From Pseudomonadota bacterium (GTDB lineage Bacteria > Pseudomonadota > Gammaproteobacteria > Xanthomonadales > Rhodanobacteraceae), in contig JAFEFS010000059.1 of assembly GCA_018240465.1 (NCBI GenBank), forward strand, positions 25,514 to 89,513: a DNA stretch of 64,000 bases, in the 5' to 3' direction. Below the pieces are notes generated by a model that was not told where the DNA came from, did no database searches, and saw only the letters and a program-made list of their open reading frames with translations. This document shows, in pieces, positions 51,487-60,610 of the stretch (the first letter of the stretch is position 1; each line of letters begins with the position of its first letter). The position numbers and the translations under genes are program-made.

Positions 51487-52287
51487 TCAGTGTGGCACGT
51501 CATGTTGCAGAATCCGTGCAGATCCGCGACCGCGCCGTTGCGCGGCAAGGAACGCGCCCTGCAGATAGCGCTCGGCGCGTTCAACCGCGGCGCGCGGCGA
51601 CAGCCCAAGCGCCAGGCCGGCAGCCACGGCGGAGGCGAGAGTGCAGCCGGTTCCACGCACCGCATAATCTCGCCGGTCATGGGTGAAATCCAAATTGCTC
51701 CTGTCCGTGCTGAAATAGTCGCGAACCTGTTTGCCGTCGAGATGGCCACCCTTGATCAGCACGCCTTGCGCGCCAAGCCCGCACAGGTCCTCGGCGGCGG
51801 TGCGCATCTCTGCATGGGTGCGGATCGGGCGCTCGAGCAGGGCCTCGGCTTCGGGCACGTTCGGTGTCAATACCCGCGCGAGCGGGACAAGTTCGCGGCG
51901 CAGCACGGCGATCGCGCTGCGTGCAAGCAGGCGGTTGCCGCTGCTGGCGACGAGCACCGGATCGACGACGATGTTCGGCAGTCGATGCTGTCGCAGCCAG
52001 CGTGCCACGAGGCGCGTGTTTGCCGCGTTGCCGAGCATGCCGATCTTGACCGCGGCGATACGAAAATCCGTGCGAACCGCATCGAGCTGGGCGAGCAGGA
52101 TGGCCGGCGGCAACATGCGGACCGAGGTGATTTCCCGGGTGTTTTGCGCGGTGACGGCCGTGATTGCGGTGAGCCCGTGCACGCCGCAGGCGGCGAAGGT
52201 TTTGAGGTCCGCCTGGATCCCGGCCGCCGAGCCGGAGTCTGATCCGGCGATACTCAGGACGCAGGGGGGTAGCTCGGTTCGGCTCAT
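51487..52287 (-). CDS. thiD: Hydroxymethylpyrimidine/phosphomethylpyrimidine kinase
   Basis: Phosphorylates HMP and HMP-P for thiamine synthesis. 266 aa from ATG 52287. Ribokinase-like family motifs: LSIAGSDSGSAAGIQADLKT, VKIGMLGN, VVDPVLVASSG, LTPNVPEAEALLE, VLIKGGHL, and anion-hole GTGCTLASAVAAGLA. A longer upstream reading lacks conservation. It stands alone here among secreted-protein genes. Confidence 0.93.
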   Translation of the reverse strand: MSRTELPPCVLSIAGSDSGSAAGIQADLKTFAACGVHGLTAITAVTAQNTREITSVRMLPPAILLAQLDAVRTDFRIAAVKIGMLGNAANTRLVARWLRQHRLPNIVVDPVLVASSGNRLLARSAIAVLRRELVPLARVLTPNVPEAEALLERPIRTHAEMRTAAEDLCGLGAQGVLIKGGHLDGKQVRDYFSTDRSNLDFTHDRRDYAVRGTGCTLASAVAAGLALGLSPRAAVERAERYLQGAFLAAQRRGRGSARILQHDVPH

Positions 52288-52471
52288 GTGAAAATCGGCG
52301 TGTTGTATTGATGCAACATGTTGGGATGTGCGCCGTAGTCGACTCAGCATGCGAAACCTATGGATGATGCGCTGGCGGCAGAAACTGGCGGGATGAAAGA
52401 TGTTAAGTGAGTCTTGACGAAGTGTGGTTTTTTTGCCAACATTCGAGCCTGATTCGGGGAGAGATCTGGGC

Positions 52472-53731
52472 GTGCGTCTGGACCACATGCAGTCGATGGC
52501 TATCAAGCAACGTCTGTTTTCTGCGCTTGTCGGCGCGGTGTTGGTGTTGCCTGCCTCATTGTCGTTCGCTGCGCAGCCCGCCGGCAAGTTCAAGGGTGTT
52601 GCCAATGTGGTGCGTGCCTCGGCGCTTGAAGAGATGGCCATGTCGGGCGATCTCGTCGAAAGCTGGAGCGACTACGCGCTGAGTACGCTGAAGTCGAACT
52701 TCACCTGGGCGCGGGAGCCCGGTGAAGCAGCCGTGGAGGCGCCCACGATCTTCACCCGCACGCGCTCGAGTTGGGCACGCACGCCGGTTTCGCGTTTCCC
52801 GGATGCGTCGGTCGGGGACACGCAGCCGTTTCATGTGGCGATGCAATCGTCACGGGTTTCGGACTCGCCGATTTATGCGGCCGCGACCGACGCCGGCAAT
52901 CTGTTGCCGGATCTTTCGCCCGGCCTGCGCCGCACGATCGTCGCGCCATCGTTTACCCAACCCGTGGACAACCTGGGCTACTGGCGATTCTCGCTGATTC
53001 TCGCCTACCAGAAGTTCAGCCTGTTCGCGCCGCTGCAGGGGTCGCAGTCGGCGTTCGGCGTCGACGGTTGGGCGTGGGAGGAGAGCCAGGTTGCGCTGCG
53101 CCACAAGGAAAATTCCGTCGGCTTCGGCACGCGCCTCGATATCGGCGGCAGGCTGGCGAAGGATCTGGACTGGCGTGCCGGCTATCAGTCGCGCGTGGCA
53201 ATGGACAATTTCTACACCTACCGCGGAATTTTTGGCCAGGCTGGCAGCTTCGATATTCCCGCGAGCGGAAATATCGGCGTGGATTGGACTCCGGCGCGCA
53301 ATCTGCGCCTGAGTGCCGATCTCGAGCACGTGATGTATGCACAGGTCGCGCCGTTTGCCGGCTACTCGCTGCCGGCGCAGTTTCAGCGTTACGTTTATCT
53401 TTCCAGTCGTGCGCTCGCTTGGGAGAACCTCGACATCTACTCGGTCGCGGCGGCTTGGCGCAACGCGGTGCTGGGAGAGTTGACCGTACGTTTCAGCACG
53501 CGCGAACAACCGCTGCCCAATCTGCCCGTGCTCCAGCACTTGCTGCAGCCGAACCTGGCGTCGCACGACTGGGAATTCGACTACGCGCGCGCGCTCGGCG
53601 ATCGGTCGATGTTCCGTTTCCGCGCCGTCTACGCGCCGCTTCAACTGCTCGGCATTCCGAGTTACACGGCAGACGGCAACTTTGGCGCAAACCGGATGCG
53701 CTACGAGGCGTTGCTGACCACGTCGTTCTGA
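52472..53731 (+). CDS. Putative FadL-like outer-membrane barrel protein
   Basis: 419 aa from GTG 52472, chosen for GGGGAGAG 8 nt upstream; ATG 52487 and 52496 are alternatives. Signal peptide core LFSALVGAVLVLPASLSFAA. The rest is rich in alternating amphipathic strands (DIPASGNIGVDWTPARNLRL, DLEHVMYAQVAPFAG) and ends with phenylalanine (LLTTSF), as outer-membrane barrels do. The pattern recalls FadL/TodX hydrophobic-compound channels, but the FadL signature is not strong. A TTGACG at 52414-52419 could be its -35. Confidence 0.65.
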   Translation: MRLDHMQSMAIKQRLFSALVGAVLVLPASLSFAAQPAGKFKGVANVVRASALEEMAMSGDLVESWSDYALSTLKSNFTWAREPGEAAVEAPTIFTRTRSSWARTPVSRFPDASVGDTQPFHVAMQSSRVSDSPIYAAATDAGNLLPDLSPGLRRTIVAPSFTQPVDNLGYWRFSLILAYQKFSLFAPLQGSQSAFGVDGWAWEESQVALRHKENSVGFGTRLDIGGRLAKDLDWRAGYQSRVAMDNFYTYRGIFGQAGSFDIPASGNIGVDWTPARNLRLSADLEHVMYAQVAPFAGYSLPAQFQRYVYLSSRALAWENLDIYSVAAAWRNAVLGELTVRFSTREQPLPNLPVLQHLLQPNLASHDWEFDYARALGDRSMFRFRAVYAPLQLLGIPSYTADGNFGANRMRYEALLTTSF

Positions 53732-53879
53732 AGCCGCCGCGGGCGCGGACGTGTTCCCCCGCCAAATCCGGCTATCCGTTTGTTTTACCCGGCAATTGTG
53801 CTAGGCTCGCGGAGCCCGGGCAGGTGCGCTGCTGCGGGCAGACGATTACCAAAACTACTAGAAACAAAATCAAGATCAG

Positions 53880-54815
53880 ATGGCTTTGCGTGCCTTCATC
53901 GCCGCAAGTTTGCTTGTTGTCGCCGGTTTTTGCCGTGCGCAGGCCTTCAGCGTGGGCGATCCATCGGCCGTGGACGGTTCTGCGACGATTTACCGGATCA
54001 ACCTGGCCAGCCGGTCGGTTTCGGTCGCAGGCACTGCCGGCAATGGCGGCAACGGTCAACCCATCGTTGCTGTAGGCGCTTTGACCTTTAGCCCAGCCGA
54101 CGGCAATTTGTACGCACTGGCATTGACGGGAGCCGCAACTCCGACGCTGGTCACCCTGAGCCAGAGTACGGGCAAGGCTGCGACGGTAAGCCAGGTTGCA
54201 GGAGTGGCGTCCACTTCGGCAAAAGGCCTTTCGCTTTCGTTCGATTGCAATGGACGGTTGTGGATGGCGTCTGCCGACAGCAACAATTTTTGGGAGATCA
54301 TTCCGGGTACCGGTCAAACCAAGCTTGTCGGCAATCTCGGCGTGAAGATCACGGGTCTCGCTTTTCGCAACGGAGTCTTGTGGGGAGTTGGTGGCAGCGG
54401 CAATGCGAATTTGTACACGATTGCCACCGACAGCGGAAAGGCGACATCGATGGGGGCATACGGCGTTGCGGTGTCCACGCCGGTGGATGTGGGCTTCGAT
54501 GCCGCGGGTACCCTTTGGGCGTTGCTACGAAACTACGACGGCTTCAATCCGCCGACGCAACTCAATCGCCTGGCGCAGATCAATCTCGCCACCGGCGCAA
54601 TGAGCATTGCCGGTACGGTAGCGAACCCTTCGACCGGTTCGGCGCTGCCCGAAACCTTCCAGGGATTGGCGACGGCGCCGCCAGTGTGCGCTGCTGATCC
54701 GCCCCCCTCTTCGACCGTCGGTGCGCCGATACTTTCGCGGGCGGGGGTGGCGGCGTTGATCCTGTCGCTGCTGCTTGCCGTGTGGTCGGTGGTCTACGCA
54801 CGGCAACGGAACTGA
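53880..54815 (+). CDS. Surface protein with IPTL-CTERM-like sorting signal
   Basis: 311 aa. Signal peptide MALRAFIAASLLVVAGFCRA. The middle is a beta-propeller-like repeat region (GALTFSPADGNLYALALTG, KGLSLSFDCNGRLWMAS, VDVGFDAAGTLWALLRNYDG). After a Pro/Ser linker the C-terminus reads APILSRAGVAALILSLLLAV then WSVVYARQRN: a PxLS..G motif, a membrane helix and a basic end, the three-part layout of IPTLxxWG-CTERM signals cut by exosortase H. It is a good candidate substrate of the protein at 37191-37700. Function unknown. Confidence 0.7.
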   Translation: MALRAFIAASLLVVAGFCRAQAFSVGDPSAVDGSATIYRINLASRSVSVAGTAGNGGNGQPIVAVGALTFSPADGNLYALALTGAATPTLVTLSQSTGKAATVSQVAGVASTSAKGLSLSFDCNGRLWMASADSNNFWEIIPGTGQTKLVGNLGVKITGLAFRNGVLWGVGGSGNANLYTIATDSGKATSMGAYGVAVSTPVDVGFDAAGTLWALLRNYDGFNPPTQLNRLAQINLATGAMSIAGTVANPSTGSALPETFQGLATAPPVCAADPPPSSTVGAPILSRAGVAALILSLLLAVWSVVYARQRN

Positions 54816-54955
54816 TTCGCGGCCGACTGTCGGGTCGAAGGGCAGTCAACGAGGAATGCGAACTGAACGGCGCCTGCGATGATGCTGAACGCGCCGCAGC
54901 CCTCGACTGTTTTGACGTATCATTCCGCGCTCGTAATCCGAACACAGGTGCAAGC

Positions 54956-56959
54956 ATGAGCAAGGCGTCCAGCGCGGGTTCGCTGAAGATGTCGCTGGAG
55001 TTGTCTGGCGCAAACAGGTCCCACGGAAAGTTCGGCAACACGAAACGTTCTTTGGCAACTCTGTGCCTGGCCCTGTTCGCGCCGCTCGCGTCCGCCGCTC
55101 CGTTCGCCTACGTCGCCAATTATTCCGGTTGCACCGTGGATACGACGACCTACGCGGGTTGCGTGACCGTGCTGGATGTCGCCCTGCCGACCAGCCAGGT
55201 CGTCGCGACCATCCATGCGACGACGGCAACGTCGACGACGCCGGCCACCGGTACGGGACCGCTTGGCGTCGCGATCAACCCCGCCGGAACCCGCGTCTAC
55301 GTAGTCAACTATGGCGACAGCACGGACTTGAAGACGGCGGGCACGGTGTCGGTCATCGACTCCGACCCGACCTCTGCAACGCTCAACACGGTGATCGCTT
55401 CGATTGCCGTTGGCGTGCGGCCGCAGACAGTCGCGGTCAATCCCAACGGTGCAACAGTCTATGTGACCAACAGCGTCGGCAACACGGTTTCAGTGATCGA
55501 TGCCGCGGCGAACAAGGAAACGGCCAAGATCACGGTCGGCGGTGTGCCGGTCGGTGTCGCCTTCACTCCGGACGGGAAAAAAGCGTACGTCACCCTGGCC
55601 GACAAGAGCCGGGTCGCGGTGATCGATGCAACGACGAACACGGTTTCGAGCGCGACGATTGCGCTGACATCCAACAATCCCGTGGGCATCGTGGTCAATC
55701 CGGCGGGCACGTTCGCCTATGTCGCCAACTATGGTCAGGGCGACTACAAGCAGGTTGGTACCGTGTCGGTGATCGATACAACCAAGGATGCCGAGGTTGC
55801 CGTGATTCCGGTCGACATCGGCCCGCTCGGCATCGCAACTTCGCAGGATGGCGGCAAAGTGTATGTTTCCAACTATGTCAGTGGCACCGTATCCGTCATC
55901 GACGCGGCAACGAACAAGGTAACCGCCGAATTGTTGGTAGGTACCGGCCCGTTGGGCATCTCAGTGGATTCCAATGGGACCTACGCCTACGTCAACAACG
56001 CCAGCGGCGCTTCGGTGGCGGTGATCGATCTGGCAACGAATACCCTGCGCGCATCCTGGGTGAGCGGCGGCACCGGGCCGAATTACAGCGCGATTACCAG
56101 TTCGGCCGGGTTGTCGGTGAATCTCAATCAGCGCGGCCTTACCGGCTCGTGGTACAACGCGAGTGTGAGCGGTCAGGGCCTCGTGCTCGAATCGAGCCCG
56201 GACGTGGGTGGGGCCGGCCACGGCAGGCTGTTTGCGGGCTGGTTCACCTACGATACCACCGCGGCAGGTGGGCAGCGCTGGTATTCGCTGCAGGGCGACG
56301 TCAACAGCACCGACAAGGTTGCGGCGTTGACCATCTACGCGGGAACGGGAGGCAGTTTCAACGCGGGCCCGGCGGTGGTTCCGGTCGTGGTCGGCCAGGC
56401 GACGCTCCAATTCACCGATTGCGCACATGGCATTTTGCGTTACACCTTCAGCGACGGCAGCAATCGCAAAGGCTTCATTGCACTGGATCGACTGACGGGC
56501 GGCGCGACGTGCACAACCAGCGGGGACAGCGGTCCGGCTGGCGGTGGCGATCAGTACTCGGGCAGTTGGTACAACCCCAATACCAGCGGTCAGGGCCTTG
56601 TTCTCAACGTCGATCAGACCAAGACGCCGGGGCCGATTCTTTTCGGCGGCTGGTTCACTTATGCGCCGAACGGGCAGCAGATTGGCGGCGGGGCGAGCCA
56701 GAACTGGTTCACGATCCAGTCGAGCGGCGCACCGACCCAGGTCAATTCGTACGGTGCGGCCATCGTTTCGGGTTCCGGTGGCGCCTTTCTGGATCCCACA
56801 AGCAAGGTGACGACCACGACGGTCGGCTCGGCGAATATCTTGTTCACCAGCTGCACGACGGCGAGTTTGACTTACAGTTTCACCGCGGGAGCCAATCAGG
56901 GTCTCGGTGGAACGCAGAATCTCGTGCGGCTCGGGCCGCCGCCGGCCGGTTGTCAATGA
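54956..56959 (+). CDS. YVTN beta-propeller secreted protein
   Basis: 667 aa from ATG 54956 (ATG 54989 possible). A hydrophobic signal LATLCLALFAPLASAAPF follows a longish n-region. Residues about 40-390 are seven or so YVTN repeats (VYVTNSVGNTVSVIDAAANK, VYVSNYVSGTVSVIDAATNK), a seven-bladed propeller. Two C-terminal modules start GSWYNASVSGQGLVLES and GSWYNPNTSGQGLVLNVDQ, each about 130 residues with paired Cys, of the same kind as in the protease at 48652-51108. TTGACG (54912-54917) and TAATCC (54934-54939) may be its promoter. Confidence 0.8.
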   Translation: MSKASSAGSLKMSLELSGANRSHGKFGNTKRSLATLCLALFAPLASAAPFAYVANYSGCTVDTTTYAGCVTVLDVALPTSQVVATIHATTATSTTPATGTGPLGVAINPAGTRVYVVNYGDSTDLKTAGTVSVIDSDPTSATLNTVIASIAVGVRPQTVAVNPNGATVYVTNSVGNTVSVIDAAANKETAKITVGGVPVGVAFTPDGKKAYVTLADKSRVAVIDATTNTVSSATIALTSNNPVGIVVNPAGTFAYVANYGQGDYKQVGTVSVIDTTKDAEVAVIPVDIGPLGIATSQDGGKVYVSNYVSGTVSVIDAATNKVTAELLVGTGPLGISVDSNGTYAYVNNASGASVAVIDLATNTLRASWVSGGTGPNYSAITSSAGLSVNLNQRGLTGSWYNASVSGQGLVLESSPDVGGAGHGRLFAGWFTYDTTAAGGQRWYSLQGDVNSTDKVAALTIYAGTGGSFNAGPAVVPVVVGQATLQFTDCAHGILRYTFSDGSNRKGFIALDRLTGGATCTTSGDSGPAGGGDQYSGSWYNPNTSGQGLVLNVDQTKTPGPILFGGWFTYAPNGQQIGGGASQNWFTIQSSGAPTQVNSYGAAIVSGSGGAFLDPTSKVTTTTVGSANILFTSCTTASLTYSFTAGANQGLGGTQNLVRLGPPPAGCQ

Positions 56960-56965
56960 TCGCTG

Positions 56966-56993
56966 AAACGGCCGCTGAGAAGCGGCCGTTTTT
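56966..56993. terminator. Terminator between YVTN protein and phoH2
   Basis: Arms AAACGGCCGCT and AGCGGCCGTTT pair perfectly around GAGA, followed by TT and a pyrimidine run. It lies between convergent genes and works well for the plus strand and plausibly for both. Confidence 0.85.
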
Positions 56994-57017
56994 CTTCGGC
57001 ATCGACAGGAAGGGGAG

Positions 57018-58421
57018 TTACAACATTTCCGACGCGTAGTCGGCCAGCCGCGAACGTTCGCCGCGGCGCAGGGTGATGTGCGCGGAATGCTGCCAGTCCT
57101 TGAAGCGGTCGACGGCGTAGGTCAGGCCCGAGGTCGTTTCGGTCAGGTAGGGCGTGTCGATCTGCTCGACGTTGCCGAGGCAGACGATCTTGGTGCCGGG
57201 GCCGGCGCGCGTGATCAGCGTCTTCATCTGCTTCGAGGTCAGGTTTTGCGCCTCGTCGATGATCAGGTAGCGGCTGAGAAAGGTGCGGCCACGCATGAAA
57301 TTCATCGCGCGGATCTTGATGCGCGAGGCGAGCAGGTCGTTGGTCGCCTGCCGGCCCCAGGCGCCGCCCTCCTGCGGCGTGGCGAGCACCTCGAGATTGT
57401 CGGTCAGCGCACCCATCCATGGCGTCATCTTTTCCTCCTCGGTGCCGGGCAGGAAGCCGATGTCCTCGCCGACCGAGACTGTCGCGCGCGTCATGATTAT
57501 TTCGCGGTAGCGCTGCGTATCCATCGTCTGCGCGAGGCCCGCGGCGAGCGCAAGCAGGGTCTTGCCAGTGCCGGCCGTGCCGAGCAGCGTAACGAAATCG
57601 ACTTCCGGGTCCATCAGCGCGTTGAGGGCGAAATTCTGTTCACGGTTGCGCGCGTGCACGCCCCACACCGCGTGCGAACCGCGATAGTCGTCGATGATCT
57701 GCAGCGTGGCCTTGCCTTCGGCGACGCGCAGTACGCGCATTTCGATCTCGTCTTCGCCGGGCAGGTAGACGAATTCCTGCGCGACCCAGGCCTCGTCCTT
57801 TTTCAGCTTGATCTCGTAGAACGTATGCCCGCGCTCGGACCACGAACGCACTTCGGAATGCTTTTCCCAGAAATTCGCCGGAAGTTCGTTGTAGCCCTTG
57901 TACAGCAGGCTGAAGTCATCGAGTGCGCGGTCGTTCTCGTAGTCTTCGGCGGTGATGCCGTAGATCGAGGCCTTGATGCGCAGGTTGATGTCCTTCGACA
58001 CCAGCACGACGGGCACGTCGGGTCGCTGCTCGCGCAGATCGACGATAGCGGCGAGGATGAGATTGTCGGGGATGCCCTTCTTCTTCGCTGCCGCACCGTT
58101 GATGGGGGTGAAGTTCTGCGTCTGGAAGTAGAGACGACCGACCTGCGCGCCTTTCTTTTTCAGTTGCAACGTCTTCGGCAGGCGCAGTTCGAGGCCTTGC
58201 TCGATCGACTTGCTGCCGCCCTGCTCGATCAGCTCGTTGATGAAGCGGCTGACCTGGCGCACGTTGCGCGAAACCTCCGAGGTGCCTTTTTTCGCCGCAT
58301 CGAGTTCTTCGAGTACCGTCATTGGCAGGAATACGTCGTGCTCCTCGAAACGGAACAGGGCGGTCGGATCGTGCATCAGTACATTGGTGTCGAGAACGTA
58401 GATGCGCTTGCCTCGGGTCAT
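57018..58421 (-). CDS. PhoH2-like protein: PIN nuclease fused to PhoH ATPase
   Basis: 467 aa from ATG 58421, with GAGGGTGA 8 nt upstream. N-terminal PIN domain (RIYVLDTNVLMHDPTAL, VLVSKDINLRIKA) carries acidic nuclease residues. The C-terminal PhoH helicase-like ATPase has P-loop LLGTAGTGKTLLALAAG, Walker B YLIIDEAQNL and GNVEQIDTPYL. PhoH2 proteins in mycobacteria act as sequence-specific RNA helicase/RNases; a similar RNA role is inferred. Transcribed with bcp and gcvR. Confidence 0.9.
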   Translation of the reverse strand: MTRGKRIYVLDTNVLMHDPTALFRFEEHDVFLPMTVLEELDAAKKGTSEVSRNVRQVSRFINELIEQGGSKSIEQGLELRLPKTLQLKKKGAQVGRLYFQTQNFTPINGAAAKKKGIPDNLILAAIVDLREQRPDVPVVLVSKDINLRIKASIYGITAEDYENDRALDDFSLLYKGYNELPANFWEKHSEVRSWSERGHTFYEIKLKKDEAWVAQEFVYLPGEDEIEMRVLRVAEGKATLQIIDDYRGSHAVWGVHARNREQNFALNALMDPEVDFVTLLGTAGTGKTLLALAAGLAQTMDTQRYREIIMTRATVSVGEDIGFLPGTEEEKMTPWMGALTDNLEVLATPQEGGAWGRQATNDLLASRIKIRAMNFMRGRTFLSRYLIIDEAQNLTSKQMKTLITRAGPGTKIVCLGNVEQIDTPYLTETTSGLTYAVDRFKDWQHSAHITLRRGERSRLADYASEML

Positions 58422-58512
58422 GCGATGGTCACCCTCGTTGATCGTGCGAAAGGAACGGCGCCGCAGGGTGCGGCGGGAATGTGACAGCAAAAATGTGCCC
58501 GGCGGAATCGGG

Positions 58513-58977
58513 TCACTTGGGCTCGGCATCCAGCACGGCGAGAACGGCATCGGCGTGGCCCTTGATCTTGACGCCGCGCCATTCGTGCTTGAGTTTGCCA
58601 TCGGGGCCGACCAGGAAGGTCGAGCGCACGACACCGAGATGGCGCTTGCCGTACAGCACTTTCTCGTGGATCACGTCGAAAGCATTGCACCAGGTCTCAT
58701 CGGTGTCGGCAACGAGTTCGAAGTTGAGCGCCTGCTTGAGCTTGAACTTGTCGTGCGAAACGAGGGAGTCGCGCGACACGCCAAGCACGACGGCACCGCG
58801 CCTGGCGAAATCTTTCTGCCGGTCGCGAAAATCCTGCGCTTCGAGCGTGCAGCCCGGTGTCGCGTCCTTCGGGTAGAAGTAGACGACGACGTACTTGCCC
58901 GCAAGGTCGCGCAGGCGAATCTGGACATCGTCGCCGACAGCGCCACGCAAATCCGGAACTTTGTTGCCGACTTTCAT
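58513..58977 (-). CDS. bcp: Bcp-type thioredoxin-dependent peroxiredoxin
   Basis: 154 aa. Peroxidatic Cys43 in YPKDATPGCTLEAQDFRD. The resolving Cys found five residues later in E. coli Bcp is Gln here; the only other Cys is Cys97 (DETWCNAF), which could resolve as in some atypical members, or the enzyme is 1-Cys. It reduces organic and hydrogen peroxides. Follows gcvR by 15 bp, an arrangement seen in many proteobacteria. Confidence 0.93.
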   Translation of the reverse strand: MKVGNKVPDLRGAVGDDVQIRLRDLAGKYVVVYFYPKDATPGCTLEAQDFRDRQKDFARRGAVVLGVSRDSLVSHDKFKLKQALNFELVADTDETWCNAFDVIHEKVLYGKRHLGVVRSTFLVGPDGKLKHEWRGVKIKGHADAVLAVLDAEPK

Positions 58978-58992
58978 TTGTGGTCTGACACC

Positions 58993-59622
58993 TCAGAACT
59001 TCATCGGATCCATGATCGCATCGAGATTGAGCCCGTCACAGAATTCGAGGAAATCGTCGCGCAGCCCGGCGATGTGCGTGTCGGACGGGATGCCGATCGT
59101 GATCTGCGCCGAGAACATGTCCGCACCGGTCTGCATCGCGCGGTAGCGCGTCGATTGCAACTGCTCGATGCTGATCTGGTGGCGTTGGAAGAATTCGGCG
59201 AGCTGGAAGAGGATACCGGGCTTGTCGGCCGCGACGACCTCGACCACGTAGGGCAGCAGATTCGTCTGCACCGGTTTGGCGCCGGTACGCGAAAAGGACA
59301 GGCGCAGGCGATCGTCACGTTCGAGCCGGGTCAGCGCCGATTCGAGTTTCGCGATCGCATCCCACGGACCCTGCGCGAGTACGAGCACGGCGACTTCCTG
59401 GCCGAGCATCGCCACGCGCGATTCGGCAAGGTTGCAGCTGCAGTCGGCGATGCGTTTGGCTATGGCGACCAGCGGGGATTTGGCGTGTTCGGCGAACGCG
59501 CTGATCAACAGGTAGTTTTCGTTCGCTGCGGGGCGTTGCGCGGTGTCGGTCAAAGTCGACTCGGCAGGGGATTCGTGGATTCCGCGAGAATACTTGCCAC
59601 GCCACCTACCCGCAAGTAACAT
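58993..59622 (-). CDS. gcvR: GcvR-like ACT-domain regulator
   Basis: 209 aa from ATG 59622; the first 30 residues are weakly conserved, and a TTG near 59555 is an alternative start. Two ACT domains: YLLISAFAEHAKSPLVAIAK through LVLAQGPWDAIAKLESAL, and YVVEVVAADKPGILFQLAEF to the C-terminus. GcvR binds glycine and antagonises GcvA in glycine-cleavage control in E. coli; the same role is inferred. Divergent from dapA, as in related genomes. Confidence 0.8.
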   Translation of the reverse strand: MLLAGRWRGKYSRGIHESPAESTLTDTAQRPAANENYLLISAFAEHAKSPLVAIAKRIADCSCNLAESRVAMLGQEVAVLVLAQGPWDAIAKLESALTRLERDDRLRLSFSRTGAKPVQTNLLPYVVEVVAADKPGILFQLAEFFQRHQISIEQLQSTRYRAMQTGADMFSAQITIGIPSDTHIAGLRDDFLEFCDGLNLDAIMDPMKF

Positions 59623-59643
59623 CGCCGCTCCCCGAGAATTCCC

Positions 59644-60579
59644 TTGTCCGGCAACGAGTTCGCCTTGAAGAGTATCGTCGGCAGCACATGCGCGCTCGCC
59701 ACTCCGTTCCGCGGAGGTGCGGTCGATTTCGATGCGTTCGCGAAGCTGATCGATTTTCAGCTCGAAGGCGGCACCCAGGCGCTCGTCGTTGCCGGTTCGA
59801 CCGGCGAAGCGCACGCGCTCGATCAGGCCGAATACGATGGACTCCTGCGCCAGGCCGTTGCCCGTACCGGCGGTCGCATGACCATCCTCGCCGGAACCGG
59901 TACCGCGAATACGCGCAAGACCATCGAGTCGACGAAGCGCGCGCAGAGTCTCGGTGCCGATGCGGCGCTCGTCGTCGCGCCGTACTACGTGCGGCCAACC
60001 CAGGAAGGCCTGCTGCGTCACTACACTGAAGTCGCCGACCACGGCGGCTTGCCGGTCGTGCTGTACAACGTGCCGGGGCGCACCGGTTGCGACCTCAAGC
60101 CAGATGTCGTGGCGAAGCTGGCGTTGCACGAGCGCATCGTCGGTATCAAGGAGGCGGTCGGCGATGCTGCGCGCGTGGCGGCATTGGCGGCGCTCAAGAG
60201 CCCCAAGTTCGTGTTCCTGAGCGGTGATGATCCGACCGGGATGGCCGCGATGCTGGCCGGCGCCGAAGGCGTGATCTCGGTCGCCGCCAACGCCGCGCCG
60301 CGGCCGTTCCGTGCGCTGTGCGATGCGGCGCGTGCCGGCGACCGCGCGCGGGCGCAGGTTTTGCACGACGCGCTGACGCCGCTGTTCGACCTGCTGGGCG
60401 CGGAACCCAACCCGATTCCGCTGAAATGGGCGCTCGCCCATCTCGGCATCGGCACGAGCGAGTTACGCCTGCCGCTGACTAGCCTTCCGGCTGCGCACCA
60501 CGCGCACGCCCGTGCGGTACTCGACGCGGTGATGCAACTTGCTGTCTCGATTCAGCCGCGGCACAGCAGTGCCGCTTAA
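59644..60579 (+). CDS. dapA: 4-hydroxy-tetrahydrodipicolinate synthase
   Basis: Condenses pyruvate and aspartate semialdehyde, first step to DAP/lysine. 311 aa if started at TTG 59644; a second TTG at 59665 would fit the family N-terminus (SIVGSTCALATPF) equally well, and no ATG is available. Key residues: Schiff-base Lys in IVGIKEAVGD, Tyr in VVLYNVPGRTG, and GSTGEAHALDQAEYDGLL. Followed by bamC as in E. coli. Confidence 0.92.
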   Translation: MSGNEFALKSIVGSTCALATPFRGGAVDFDAFAKLIDFQLEGGTQALVVAGSTGEAHALDQAEYDGLLRQAVARTGGRMTILAGTGTANTRKTIESTKRAQSLGADAALVVAPYYVRPTQEGLLRHYTEVADHGGLPVVLYNVPGRTGCDLKPDVVAKLALHERIVGIKEAVGDAARVAALAALKSPKFVFLSGDDPTGMAAMLAGAEGVISVAANAAPRPFRALCDAARAGDRARAQVLHDALTPLFDLLGAEPNPIPLKWALAHLGIGTSELRLPLTSLPAAHHAHARAVLDAVMQLAVSIQPRHSSAA

Positions 60580-60610
60580 AATCCCACTTTCCCTTCTTCA
60601 GGATGCAACC

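Noticed and set aside
52301..52318. Operator palindrome TGTTGTAT/ATGCAACA between thiD and the FadL-like gene
   Set aside because: Short and imperfect; no matching regulator nearby and expected by chance in this much sequence.
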